DNA of 64,000 bases from Edaphosphingomonas laterariae (GCF_900188165.1 NZ_FZOS01000007.1:62001-126000), one strand, 5' to 3'. Positions 29,745 through 38,805 are shown, counted from the first letter of the stretch. Notes: a model not told the origin generated them from the letters alone. Made by a program: numbers and translations.

Positions 29745-30590
29745 ATGGCAGGTGAGGTAGAATTCAAAGGCAAGGGTCAAGCACTCAGGTTAGGCATTCA
29801 GCAGGAGCTTGGCGGCGGGCCGCTGACGATATTCGGCGCCGCCGCTCAAAAGCACGACCTGTCCATCCGCGAGGTGACTGCCGGGGTTCTCGTTAAGCTA
29901 GCAGAGGAGTTCCCGAACCTCGAATTCCAGCTACGCACCTCCCTGAGCAAGCGGGAGATCAATGCCAAGCTTAGCGGGTTCGACCCTAGGCTTGGGCAGG
30001 CGCTGTTCGTCGAAAGCGCAAGCATCCGCCCTGACGGCGGGATCACCGAGGTCAAGGACCGAAACGGTAAGTGGCGTGTGGTGTTGGTCGGCGAGTCCAA
30101 GCACCAAGGGAATGACGTCGAGAAGATTCTCGCTGGCGTTCTCCAAGGCAAGAACAAAGACCAGGACTTTATGGCGGCGGGCAACGCAATTGAGCGTATG
30201 CACAAGAATGTTCTCGAACTTCGCAACTTCATGCTCGACGAGAAGCATTTCCCCTACGTCGTATTCCTGCAAGGCTCGAACTTCGCCACAGAATCTTTCG
30301 ACGTTACCCGCCCAGACGGTCGTGTGGTTAGGGTCGTTCACGATTCCGGCCTGCTCAACCGCATCGATCGGTTGACTGCAAGCAGCCTGTCGCGCGAGAT
30401 CAACCAGAACTACTGCGAGAACATTACCGTTCGTGCTGGCGAACATGACCACATGTTCCAGATCGCTTCGCTCTACTGTAAGGCGCATCCTTGGGAAGCT
30501 AAGGAAATGGCGGATCGCATGTTGGAGGTTGCGCGAACCTCGCTTCGCGTGCTCGCCAACGACTTAGATTTTGGGCAGAACGTGACATGA
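29745..30590 (+). CDS. EcoRI/RsrI-family type II restriction endonuclease (GAATTC)
   Basis: The 281-residue protein aligns along its whole length with EcoRI (277 residues) as I recall that sequence. The PD-(D/E)xK site is SIRPDGGITEV (Asp97) and VLVGESKHQGND (Glu117, Lys119), matching EcoRI Asp91, Glu111 and Lys113. The recognition segment AAGNAIERMHKN (residues 144-155) matches EcoRI AAGNAIERSHKN, including the Asn and Arg that contact the adenines. NFMLDEKHFPYVVFLQGSNF also matches. Predicted site is GAATTC, cut as EcoRI. The gene itself contains GAATTC at 29760 and 29922. The methyltransferase follows 73 bases later. Its codon use is less GC-rich than the host. Confidence 0.95.
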   Translation: MAGEVEFKGKGQALRLGIQQELGGGPLTIFGAAAQKHDLSIREVTAGVLVKLAEEFPNLEFQLRTSLSKREINAKLSGFDPRLGQALFVESASIRPDGGITEVKDRNGKWRVVLVGESKHQGNDVEKILAGVLQGKNKDQDFMAAGNAIERMHKNVLELRNFMLDEKHFPYVVFLQGSNFATESFDVTRPDGRVVRVVHDSGLLNRIDRLTASSLSREINQNYCENITVRAGEHDHMFQIASLYCKAHPWEAKEMADRMLEVARTSLRVLANDLDFGQNVT

Positions 30591-30663
30591 ACACTCGACT
30601 TTCAGCGACCAGCTAGTGCATGTTCCCAAAATGACTACCACGAACTCGAAAGTGACAAACTGA

Positions 30664-31638
<975 letters not shown>

Positions 31639-31698
31639 AACTATTTCAATAACTTAAGGGCGGCGAGCCTCAAATTGGACGTTAGATGCCGGGCATAG

Positions 31699-31730
31699 CA
31701 GCACCCCACGCCCGGAGGCGCAGGGTGCTG
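31699..31730. terminator. Stem-loop after the methyltransferase gene
   Basis: CAGCACCC (31699-31706) pairs with GGGTGCTG (31723-31730). It lies 60 bases after the methyltransferase stop and between convergent units. No T-run, so only a possible terminator. The surrounding 31639-31836 carries no evident gene. Confidence 0.35.
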
Positions 31731-31836
31731 GCAGCGTCAGGCAGGAGAAGAACCTGTCCCCGCTACTGGCCCCGATGTTGATGACGGGGGTCGGTGGCCT
31801 TGACCCCGGCGCGGCAGGAGATGGAGAACCTCCGCG

Positions 31837-32061
31837 CTATCTCAAATTCTGCCATGTCCCGTCGCCCTCCCATGCCCGCAGCGCTGCGACGACCGCCACC
31901 ATATCCCGCTGGTCCAGTGCCCCGCTCTGGATTCCGGGCAGCACCTCGCGTTCAACCCATGCGTCGAACGACCCGAACAGGAGCGTGAACGGGGACGGCC
32001 TCGGCTTCTCCGCTTCTTCTATCCGCTTGATGCGGCGTTGAAGAGCGCGGATGCTTGCCAT
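31837..32061 (-). CDS. Small island protein, function unknown
   Basis: The 74-residue protein starts MASIRALQRRIKRIEEAEKPRPSPFTLLFG with a basic, probably coiled first helix and then an amphipathic region (DAWVEREVLPGIQSGALDQRDMVAVVAALRAWEGDG). I recognise no family. It is the last gene in a run of five minus-strand genes with small gaps or overlaps, which supports it being real. Small proteins of this look occur beside terminase genes in phage-like regions, but nothing here proves such a role. Confidence 0.6.
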   Translation of the reverse strand: MASIRALQRRIKRIEEAEKPRPSPFTLLFGSFDAWVEREVLPGIQSGALDQRDMVAVVAALRAWEGDGTWQNLR

Positions 32062-32066
32062 TATGG

Positions 32067-32402
32067 TTATCGCAGTCCGAGATGGTAGCGAAGGTCATAC
32101 GGAAGGTCTGGCGCACCGGGGCGAACCGATAGCGCGGGCATTGGCGCAGGGGCTGACTCAGGCTCGGCGGTGACCCCAGGTGCAGGCACGGCCACAGCGT
32201 CAGGGCGCAAACCCGCCATAATGGCATTGATGGCAGGCGCAGCGTCAAGAAGCGCTTCAAGCTCCAACCGCGCCAGTGCCGCGTCAATCGCCATCTGCTC
32301 GTGCATTGCTGCGAAATGCCGCGGTGCCAGCATAGCGCGAATCTCTGCCCACTGCTCCCGTTCAATACGGCGGCGCTCCGCCAGCGAAATGTCAGCTTTC
32401 AT
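32067..32402 (-). CDS. Island protein, function unknown
   Basis: The 111-residue protein starts MKADISLAERRRIEREQWAEIRAMLAPRHFAAMHEQ, a charged helical N-terminal half. Then comes a Pro/Ala-rich linker (residues about 70-95) and a short C-terminal stretch DLPYDLRYHLGLR. Its ATG lies inside the end of the preceding gene (11-base overlap), so it is coupled to it. No family recognised. Confidence 0.65.
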   Translation of the reverse strand: MKADISLAERRRIEREQWAEIRAMLAPRHFAAMHEQMAIDAALARLELEALLDAAPAINAIMAGLRPDAVAVPAPGVTAEPESAPAPMPALSVRPGAPDLPYDLRYHLGLR

Positions 32403-32808
32403 ATGTCACCTTCAGTTGGCGCAGAATGTCATAGGCGTCGGCGCGCACCCGCCAGTCGTCGCAATCGCGCATCACCTCGCACATGCTTTGCACGATGCCG
32501 CGCCGCATCTCGCCGCGCTCCTGATCGGTCATGCGGGCGACCGCTTCACAGATGGGTAGGAAGCGACTTGGCTCGCGCATGTCACCGCCGTTGAGCGGCA
32601 CGACATGGATGGGGTGCGCCATCACGTCCGCCATGCTGACAGCCCAATCCACCGCTGCCTGATATTCCGTGATGGGTTCGTATCGCAGGTGGCGGACTAC
32701 CCGCGCCCCAGCTTCGTCATATCCCAAGAGCGAGATACGCACGAACACATCGTCGTCGCCAATGACATGGGCGTGGACGCGGTTCCGTTCGGTGTTGATG
32801 ATCGTCAT
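32392..32808 (-). CDS. Island protein, function unknown
   Basis: The 138-residue protein from ATG 32808 (after AGGGGCACC) starts MTIINTERNRVHAHVIGDDDVFVRISLLGYDEAG, a beta-rich N-terminal part. Helices follow: EYQAAVDWAVSMADVMAHPIHV and EAVARMTDQERGEMRRGIVQSMCEVMRDCDDWRVRADAYDILRQL. An in-frame upstream start at 32877 would add a poor leader. I recognise no family. It is in the same minus-strand run as its neighbours. Confidence 0.65.
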   Translation of the reverse strand: MTIINTERNRVHAHVIGDDDVFVRISLLGYDEAGARVVRHLRYEPITEYQAAVDWAVSMADVMAHPIHVVPLNGGDMREPSRFLPICEAVARMTDQERGEMRRGIVQSMCEVMRDCDDWRVRADAYDILRQLKVTYES

Positions 32809-32888
32809 GCCGGTGCCCCTATGATGGGAGTTTCGGTGCTGCCGGTCGCATCCGGCCCCAAAGAACACTTTGTCCAAATAATTCCAAT

Positions 32889-33377
32889 TTACGCTCGGGC
32901 ATCGCGAGCCTCCTCAAGCGCCTCGATCCGAGCGGCCAGTTCCTCGGTCGCCCGCACATCGGAGAGGCGCGCCACGCTGTCGATAATGAGCCGGCCCACA
33001 TCAGGAGCGATGGCACCGGCAGCGATCGCGTCCAGCACTTGAGCCACCTGCTCGCTGATTGGCGCATCGGTGTTGAGGTCGAATTGGACTTTCTCGGCCT
33101 GCGCCTTCACCGAGGGCAGCACCTTCGACAGCACAATGGACGCGGCGTTGGTATCGCCTTCCAGCGCCCGCCCCACGAGCATCGCAACGATATTGCGCAT
33201 TTCGTCCAACGCCGCTTGTGTGGCCAGCAGCCGTTTATCAGGCACGCCCGCCGGTCGCCCCTTGGGGTTGGGCGAGGTGCAACCGGGCGTCCATGACGGA
33301 TTGCCAGGGCCGCGCTTTTCTGCGGGGGGTGCAGGCTTCCAATCATTGCCCCAAGGGGGCTGAATTGCTGCTGTCAT
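32889..33377 (-). CDS. DUF5681-like DNA-binding protein, possible small-terminase relative
   Basis: The 162-residue protein from ATG 33377 has the motif SPNPKGRPAGVPDKRLLATQAALDEMRNIVAMLVGRALEGDTNAASIVLSKVLPS. NPKGRP-type motifs mark DUF5681 proteins, which are found in phage-like regions next to packaging genes. A helical C-terminal end (ATEELAARIEALEEARDA) could mediate oligomers. In satellites a small-terminase-like protein can redirect helper packaging; such a role here is conjecture. GGGGTAG precedes the ATG. Confidence 0.7.
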   Translation of the reverse strand: MTAAIQPPWGNDWKPAPPAEKRGPGNPSWTPGCTSPNPKGRPAGVPDKRLLATQAALDEMRNIVAMLVGRALEGDTNAASIVLSKVLPSVKAQAEKVQFDLNTDAPISEQVAQVLDAIAAGAIAPDVGRLIIDSVARLSDVRATEELAARIEALEEARDARA

Positions 33378-33400
33378 TGAACTACCCCGATTTGATTGGA

Positions 33401-34102
33401 TCAAACGACGAACGACTTTTCAGCCGCCGCCTTTGCTGCGCGAAGTTTCTGCACTTTTGCTTGCTTCGCCCCGACCGCCTTTTCCATCTCGCCAAACACG
33501 AGACCGCCGCGCTCGCCGAGTAGTTCGAGGCCCGCCTTCGCCGCTCGCAATTGTTTGGCAGCCCGGGGATTGGCTTTCTCGTGATGCACGCGGAGAAGCG
33601 CCGTCTGCATTTCCGGGGTCAGACCGGACAGGTAGGCAGGCCCGCCAAGGCACGCGCCCACCGTTCGGTTGTCGCCAGCCTCAATCGCCTTGCGGATGAA
33701 ACCCATGCGCTCGCCATCGCTCATGCCGCGCACGAAAGCCCGAATCTCGCCAGCCATCGCGCCAACGCCCTGCCCCTCGATTGGCTGGGACAGTTCAGCC
33801 TCAAGCCCCTCAATCACACGAGACAGGCCAGCGGTGGCGCTGTCGAAGCGCTTGGCAAGCTGCAAGGTCAGCTTGTCGGCAAAATCCGCTGTGTGAATGA
33901 GCGCGGCAGCTTCGTTCCATGCAGGGTTCGTCTTGGACGCGGCGCTGGCGTCATGAACGCGCCCGACCGCAATATACGCCTCAGTGAACGCGGAAACGGT
34001 CCCGGCAAGAATGCTTGAGGTATCGTCGTCGTATTCCGCAATCGCCTGCACCGTCTCAGGATGAAAAGACGGGGTGACGCGGGTGTCAATATTATCGGAC
34101 AT
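33401..34102 (-). CDS. Island protein, function unknown
   Basis: The 233-residue, mostly helical protein starts MSDNIDTRVTPSFHPETVQAIAEYDDDTSSILAGTVSAF. It carries several amphipathic helices (NEAAALIHTADFADKLTLQLAKRFDSATAGLSRVIEGLEAELS and AAKQLRAAKAGLELLGERGG) and a Lys/Ala-rich C-terminal tail. No membrane segment and no known motif. It is the first of the five-gene run, 23 bases before the DUF5681-like gene. The length and spacing support a real gene. Confidence 0.65.
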   Translation of the reverse strand: MSDNIDTRVTPSFHPETVQAIAEYDDDTSSILAGTVSAFTEAYIAVGRVHDASAASKTNPAWNEAAALIHTADFADKLTLQLAKRFDSATAGLSRVIEGLEAELSQPIEGQGVGAMAGEIRAFVRGMSDGERMGFIRKAIEAGDNRTVGACLGGPAYLSGLTPEMQTALLRVHHEKANPRAAKQLRAAKAGLELLGERGGLVFGEMEKAVGAKQAKVQKLRAAKAAAEKSFVV

Positions 34103-34282
34103 GATGGGCTACACTTTCTGATGAAAGATACACTGCCCTTACACGTTAGCTATTCTCGCTGTAGTTCCGCAATATGTTCACAACAATAACAAATGGTTCC
34201 ATAGTTAAAGAGTTCTTGGAACGCCTTACTGCACATTTGAGGCACGGTGATTTGTGCGTGATGACCACGCTGACGCGGCACG

Positions 34283-34885
34283 CTATGCGCCCTGTTTTAT
34301 CCTAAGGGGGTAATACTGGCCTGACCGACGACGTTTCTTGCCGAACAGCGATCCCATCATCTTACCCCAAGCGGTTTCGGTTGCCAGCTCCTCTTTTGCC
34401 AGCCGCTTGTCAGATCGGTTCGTGCCATATTTCTGGGCGTGGCGCAGGTAGCTTTCGTAGAGCAGTGCGGCGCGGGTCCATTCGCGCGGCTCCGCAGCCG
34501 TTTCGGTGCAGCGGCGAACCCAATCATCAAATGCATCGCTGCGCAGCACGGCGCTATATTCAGCCACCTTCCTGCGAGCAGCCTTGAGCTTCTTAAGGTT
34601 CGCCGTGTCGGGCTTCTTCGGTTTGAGCCGTTCAGAAGGCTCGCCCCACGGCGGCAGTGCGGTTTGAGCCGTTTCCGTGATTGCTTCCATCGCCGCCCGA
34701 AAGTCCGGGTCCGCCATGCGCGCCTCATATTCGGCCAAGCGCTGCTCGTATGCTGCACGAGTTACGGCGTCTATGCCATCCCAGCAAGGTTCTTCCGGTT
34801 TCTTCGGACGCGGGTTCAAGGCAAGCGAGCCGGGCTTCGGCTTGGCACGCGGAGGCAAGAAGAATTCGGGTTCTTTGTCGCTCAT
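34283..34885 (-). CDS. Island protein with a primase-type winged-helix C-terminus
   Basis: The 200-residue protein has a Pro/Lys-rich N-terminal third, a coiled middle part (AAYEQRLAEYEARMADPDFRAAMEAITETAQ), and a C-terminal domain. The ending LLYESYLRHAQKYGTNRSDKRLAKEELATETAWGKMMGSLFGKKRRRSGQYYPLRI resembles the winged helix at the C-terminus of D5-type primase-helicases (helical bundle, then K-R-R-x-x-G-x-Y). That likeness suggests DNA binding in replication and is inferred. Its ATG lies six bases from an AT-rich inverted repeat that probably controls it. Confidence 0.65.
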   Translation of the reverse strand: MSDKEPEFFLPPRAKPKPGSLALNPRPKKPEEPCWDGIDAVTRAAYEQRLAEYEARMADPDFRAAMEAITETAQTALPPWGEPSERLKPKKPDTANLKKLKAARRKVAEYSAVLRSDAFDDWVRRCTETAAEPREWTRAALLYESYLRHAQKYGTNRSDKRLAKEELATETAWGKMMGSLFGKKRRRSGQYYPLRIKQGA

Positions 34886-34890
34886 GACGC

Positions 34891-34953
34891 GATGTATGGT
34901 GCGTATAGTTTAATGAGGCGTTTCGACCCTTAAAACTATACACACTATACATC
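34891..34953. repeat. Composite inverted repeat A (21-bp arms, 21-bp spacer)
   Basis: The left arm 34891-34911 and right arm 34933-34953 are inverted copies that agree at 19 of 21 positions. Each arm is two tandem 9-mers of the type ACTATACAC-ACTATACAT. It lies six bases upstream of the minus-strand gene starting at 34885. The same layout recurs at 37039-37101. Confidence 0.85.
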
Positions 34954-34982
34954 ATTGTTCCTGCATGACCACGCTGGCATAG

Positions 34983-35148
34983 GCAGCGCACCAAACTAAC
35001 AGTTACCCGCCCCGATTAAGCGAACTGAATTGCCTTTTGATGGTGCGCTGCCCCTAAGGGGTATAGCTTGCAGCGCAGCTAACGCGCTGCTGCGCACCCC
35101 TATCCCTTGGTGCGCACCGCGCAGCAAAGCGCACCAACAGCGCACCAA
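34983..35148. repeat. Iteron-like cluster, candidate island replication origin
   Basis: Copies of (GC)AGCGCACCA(A): direct at 34984-34995, inverted at 35041-35052 (12 of 12 bases), a palindromic GGTGCGCACC at 35110-35119, and direct at 35128-35137 and 35139-35148. A further inverted pair, GCAGCGC...GCGCTGC, lies between them near 35071-35095. The region sits between the primase-like protein and the helicase gene and has no gene of its own. Origin function is inferred. Confidence 0.6.
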
Positions 35149-35157
35149 AACACCAAA

Positions 35158-36399
35158 CTAGTTCGGTCGGTCGATTGGACGCAGGAATGTCCGTGCGCCA
35201 CCCCTGCCTGTGGTCACTGCCTCACTGACAAGCCGCCCGTCCGTCATCAGCCGTTCAATGGCACTGCGCAACGCTTGACGCGGCATCAGTTTCAGTTCCG
35301 CCAATGTCCTACCCGTGTGCTTGTTGCCCTTCAGAAACTCCTCCCTCAAAAACTGGTCAACCTTATCGGCGTATTGGCGGGTGATCGCTCCCGCGCCTTC
35401 GGTGGGATCAACGGCGGCAATACGCTCGAACCCATATCCCCTCCGCTTGATGTAAATGTCCGGCTGTGGTGGGCACCATGTCATCTTCGGACGCGCCAGC
35501 ACGAAACCGCTGTCGTCAGGGCCAAGACTATCGCCGGTCGCCTGCGTCCACTCTGCCGGGGTGAGGCGCTGTAGCACATGCACCATGCGGGCACCGTCAG
35601 CGAGCGCGCTCCCGCCGCGTCCGCTATACTGGTCGGTCGTCTTGTCGCGGGCGTTGGCCTTGCCGGTGTGGTGAACATAGAGGACGGCGCATTGCACGGT
35701 GTTCACAATCCGCCGCGCTGCATCAATCATGGCCTGCTCGGCATCGTTGATGCGGCTTTCGCCCACCCCGAATGACACCATCGGGTCAACGATGAGCAGC
35801 GATGGGCAGAGCAACCCTACCTCAACGATCAGTCTGTCCAGCACCTTGCTGGGCATCACCACGTCCTTCTCAACCGTGGTCAGCTTGATTCCCTTGCCCG
35901 AGACGTCTGTGATGATGACGCTCTCGCGCACCTCCTGCATCTGCTCGTCGGTCAATCCAAGCTGGTGGCACATATAGCGCAGGCGGGCGACCAGCGTTTC
36001 GCGACTGTCCTCTGCCGTAATAATGACGACAGGGCCTGCGTTGCGAACTTCGTAGCCGAATAGGTCCAACCCCAACACAATGCAGATGGCTTGGAACAGG
36101 AGCAGTGTGGTCTTTCCCGTGCCGCCGGGAGCGATGAAAACTCCCACATCGACATAGAACCACTGGTCAACAATTGGGCGCTTCCTACCCTTGGCGCTGT
36201 GCCATTCGTCACGCGAAATAGGACCGTCCAGCTTAAGGGGGTTCACCTTTTCCGAGCGGCGCTCCATCTCATCAAGGAAGGTGGCAGCAACCGTCGCGAC
36301 AAAGCCGTCTGTGGAAACAGCTACATCTTGATGTCGCGGCGCACCCATCGCGGCAAGAGCTTGGTCCAGCCAGTTTGGGCCGTCTTCCGGGTCAACCAT
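35158..36399 (-). CDS. RepA-type AAA (AAA_25) replicative helicase
   Basis: The 413-residue protein from ATG 36399 (after GGGAGG) has a RecA-like hexameric helicase domain. Walker A is FIAPGGTGKTTLLLF, followed by NAGPVVIITAEDSRETLVARLRYM (typical of RepA and AAA_25), Walker B SLLIVDPMVSFG, the histidine sensor ILYVHHTGKAN-type AVLYVHHTGKAN, and SGRGGSALADGARMVHVL. The C-terminal 70 residues form a winged-helix-like domain (LAELKLMPRQALRSAIERLMTDGRL). It likely unwinds the element's DNA. The iteron cluster lies immediately downstream, and the AlpA-like gene 227 bases upstream. Confidence 0.9.
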   Translation of the reverse strand: MVDPEDGPNWLDQALAAMGAPRHQDVAVSTDGFVATVAATFLDEMERRSEKVNPLKLDGPISRDEWHSAKGRKRPIVDQWFYVDVGVFIAPGGTGKTTLLLFQAICIVLGLDLFGYEVRNAGPVVIITAEDSRETLVARLRYMCHQLGLTDEQMQEVRESVIITDVSGKGIKLTTVEKDVVMPSKVLDRLIVEVGLLCPSLLIVDPMVSFGVGESRINDAEQAMIDAARRIVNTVQCAVLYVHHTGKANARDKTTDQYSGRGGSALADGARMVHVLQRLTPAEWTQATGDSLGPDDSGFVLARPKMTWCPPQPDIYIKRRGYGFERIAAVDPTEGAGAITRQYADKVDQFLREEFLKGNKHTGRTLAELKLMPRQALRSAIERLMTDGRLVSEAVTTGRGGARTFLRPIDRPN

Positions 36400-36626
36400 G
36401 ACGCGCCTCCCGCCGGTGGGGGCAATGGGGGATTTTGGGCGCGCCCGTATCCATCGGGTCTTTTTTGAACCGAAGTGCACTTTTACCGAAAAGGTGCCGG
36501 GGTTGCGGACCTTCGGCGTGGCCCTGTAAATTGTGCATGTCGCTGGTCTTTCGACGAGGATTGGGGACTTTCGGATGAGGCGGTCGGGTGTTTCGGGGCA
36601 TCCGGCCGCTTTTCGCGGCTGGTGCC

Positions 36627-36851
36627 TTACGCATCGCCTGGGTGGCTCACGGTCGCAGCGCTGGTGGATGCAAATGTGCGCGCAGCCTTCCACGCCTCAA
36701 TCTCGGCGGGGTCATAGACAACGCGGTCGCGCGGCGAACTGCCCAGCTTGATGAAGCGCGGCCCCTTGCCCTTGCATCGCCAGATTTTCAGGGTGACGGG
36801 TGAAATGCCCAGCGCCGCCGCAGCGGCTTCATTGTTGAGAAGCGTGGTCAC
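36627..36851 (-). CDS. AlpA/excisionase-like helix-turn-helix protein
   Basis: The 74-residue protein has a MerR-like winged helix-turn-helix of the HTH_17 type: LLNNEAAAAALGISPVTLKIWRCKGKGPRFIKLGSSPRDRVVYDPAEIEAW. Such proteins act as AlpA regulators or excisionases in satellites and prophages. It lies between the helicase and integrase genes on the same strand, the usual place. The 228 bases between it and the helicase ATG hold no convincing gene. Confidence 0.85.
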   Translation of the reverse strand: MTTLLNNEAAAAALGISPVTLKIWRCKGKGPRFIKLGSSPRDRVVYDPAEIEAWKAARTFASTSAATVSHPGDA

Positions 36852-37341
36852 TCATCGGCTCCATCCGCTGTAACCAAGCGTCAGGGTGAACGCTCCACCA
36901 TGGAGCCGATAGGATTACCGAGCCACCCGCCAGTATCGGAGCAGCACAGTGCCCCTAGTATAAGCAAGTATTTGGGAAAGTGTTTGATAATCTGCGCAGT
37001 TCTAGCAACTTTTTACTGGCGGTGGCTGGCTGCGCATTGATGTAGGGTGTGTATGGTTTGAGGGTCCGCCGAGATGTGTAGAACTATACACACTATACAT
37101 CAAATGCCGGGGGCATCGCTCGGCAAGCCGCGCCGAATTTTTTCGATCTCTAAGCCGGGGTCGGGCGATTATGAGAGGGTGGCCTGATTGACCGATTTTG
37201 CCCGAACGGTGCGATTTTGGCTGGCGGGACCGACCTTCGCTGCGGGGCCTGCACAGGGGCGATCGCCGTGCTGCCGCCCCTTACCCGGCGGCGCGCTGCT
37301 GTCGCCCCTGCTACCCCGGCGCAGCCGCGAAACGCGCTGCA
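36852..37341. promoter_or_regulatory. 490-base intergenic region upstream of the AlpA-like gene
   Basis: This AT-richer stretch holds inverted repeat B (37039-37101) and presumably the promoter of the AlpA-helicase unit. Short open frames on the plus strand have no recognisable motif or good ribosome site. The integrase stop lies at its far end. Confidence 0.5.
37039..37101. repeat. Composite inverted repeat B (21-bp arms, 21-bp spacer)
   Basis: The left arm is 37039-37059 and the right arm 37081-37101. The right arm agrees with the right arm of repeat A at 20 of 21 positions and has the same tandem ACTATACAY 9-mers; the left arm is more diverged (ACCATACAC-ACCCTACAT when inverted). The spacer is 21 bases, as in repeat A. 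It lies 188 bases upstream of the AlpA-like ATG. Confidence 0.85.
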
Positions 37342-38655
37342 TCACGCGGTGCGATGCAGGGGAACCACATTCTTAGCAGCGGCAACCGCCGCCTGCTGCT
37401 CGATCCAGTCGCCGATTTGCTGTGCTTCCGGGTGGAGCCAAGTCAGGTTGGTGAGATCGAGGTAGTTAGTGGCGGTCACGTCCTCCTTGCTGGGCTTGTG
37501 GCCCGTGAGCAGGTCGGTCCTGAACTTCTCAACGCGGCATTCGCGCATGGCGATGTTCGAGAACGTGCGCCGCAGGTCGTGGAGCGACAGGTGCTTCCCC
37601 GCCACCTTACTCACCGTCTCCATCGCACCGCGAGCATCCATAATGCGCCCCGCCTTTGACCACGAGGGGAACACGAACTTGCTTGGCTCCGGGTCGTCCT
37701 TATTCACCTTGGGCTTGGGCATCCGCAGCTTGAGCAGCGTCACAGCCTGCGACGACAACGGGAGCCAGATGGGCGTGCCGCGTTTCCGCTCGGTCAGGTG
37801 CCAGCGGCAATCGGACGGGTTGTGGTCATCAATATGCACCCGGTCCCACGTCAGCGCGGCAGCTTCATCACGACGAGCGCCAGTGAGCAGAAGGAAGATA
37901 GTGAGGTCGATGCCCGCAAGCGCATCCCGGCTGCGCGGGTCCGCCCGCTCCTCTTGCAGCTTGTTCCAAACCTCGCCCACCTTCCGCTTGTCGATATAGC
38001 GTTCGGTGCGGTCCCCCGTGGGCGCCCAGTGATGCTTGAGCGCGCCAACAGGGTTGTGCGCGATCAGCGGTTCACCGTCAGGGCGGCGGTATTCGTCCAT
38101 CGCAAAGTTGATCAGGATACGGAGCGTGACGAACGCGGCGTTGGCGCTGGCGGGCGCAGCCTTCTTCCCTTCCAGCCCATTTTCAACAATTTCCCGGTGG
38201 CGCTCCTGAACCATGTCGCGGGTGATGCTGGTGATGGGCTTGTCCTTCCACGCGGCAAACACCTTCTCGACGTGCCGCTTGTATTCCGCTGCTGTGCTGG
38301 GCTTCAGTTTGCCGGGACGCGACGTATATGCCTCCATGACGGCACCGAGCGAAACCCGCATTGCCTCGTCTTGCTTCTTCACGTCGCGCGGGTCGATTCC
38401 GTCCTCGAACTGGTGCTTGTATTGCTCCGCGCGGCGGCGAGCGTCATCGACCGTCCACGCGCCGTAGCTGCCGATGGTGATCCGCGCCTCTTTGGCTTGC
38501 CCCGCAATCGTGCCCTGCACGATGAAGCTGGCAGCGCCTGAGGCAGTGACACGCAGGCCGAACCCCTTCGTCTCGGTGTCAACGTAGATGATGGTTCCGG
38601 CACCGGGCTTCCGCACCCGGTCGATATTCGTCTTCGTGAGCTTCATTTTTGGCAT
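37342..38655 (-). CDS. Tyrosine integrase with DUF4102 arm-binding domain
   Basis: The 437-residue integrase has the N-terminal arm-type DNA-binding domain (DUF4102; KPGAGTIIYVDTETKGFGLRVTASGAASFIVQG), a core-binding domain (about residues 100-195) and a catalytic domain with Arg261, His359-x-x-Arg362, His386 and nucleophile Tyr398 (TGARRDEA, SLHDLRRTFSN, LLTGHKPS, ATNYLD). It should recombine the 46-bp tRNA-Lys sites. It lies next to attR, 150 bases from it, and points inward. In P4-like islands the integrase is normally next to the tRNA instead. Start ATG 38655. Confidence 0.94.
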   Translation of the reverse strand: MPKMKLTKTNIDRVRKPGAGTIIYVDTETKGFGLRVTASGAASFIVQGTIAGQAKEARITIGSYGAWTVDDARRRAEQYKHQFEDGIDPRDVKKQDEAMRVSLGAVMEAYTSRPGKLKPSTAAEYKRHVEKVFAAWKDKPITSITRDMVQERHREIVENGLEGKKAAPASANAAFVTLRILINFAMDEYRRPDGEPLIAHNPVGALKHHWAPTGDRTERYIDKRKVGEVWNKLQEERADPRSRDALAGIDLTIFLLLTGARRDEAAALTWDRVHIDDHNPSDCRWHLTERKRGTPIWLPLSSQAVTLLKLRMPKPKVNKDDPEPSKFVFPSWSKAGRIMDARGAMETVSKVAGKHLSLHDLRRTFSNIAMRECRVEKFRTDLLTGHKPSKEDVTATNYLDLTNLTWLHPEAQQIGDWIEQQAAVAAAKNVVPLHRTA

Positions 38656-38664
38656 GGCAAGCCT

Positions 38665-38688
38665 CGTGTAAGACCAGTGTAAGAGCGC
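38665..38688. repeat. Right integrase arm-type sites
   Basis: Two tandem copies of GTGTAAGA(S)CA within CGTGTAAGACCAGTGTAAGA and the next four bases, matching 29506-29529 with one mismatch. They lie just upstream of the integrase ATG. Between here and attR are further degenerate repeats ending in (T)CATACC-type runs (38697-38795). Confidence 0.75.
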
Positions 38689-38805
38689 AGCACATACTTA
38701 CGCTAACTTGCACATACCGTCCACGGGCTAAAATGTGTTTAATATCAAGATACTTACATACCTTCGCATACCAACACAAACTTGCTTATACCTCGTATAA
38801 TTCAA

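Noticed and set aside
29572-29760. Possible 62-residue controller protein before the restriction gene
   Set aside because: It has no helix-turn-helix, no good ribosome site, and crosses into the endonuclease start. RsrI and EcoRI systems are not known to need one.
31699-31836. Possible cobalamin-type riboswitch after the methyltransferase
   Set aside because: A superficial GC-rich stem-loop pattern only; no conserved B12-box and no downstream cobalamin or methionine gene.
36392-36634. Minus-strand 80-codon frame between the AlpA-like and helicase genes
   Set aside because: No motif, rich in Pro, Lys and Arg, overlaps the helicase start in another frame, and no ribosome site was seen.
37188-37376. 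Plus-strand frame of 62 codons in the AlpA upstream region
   Set aside because: No conserved feature; it runs into the antisense of the integrase end.
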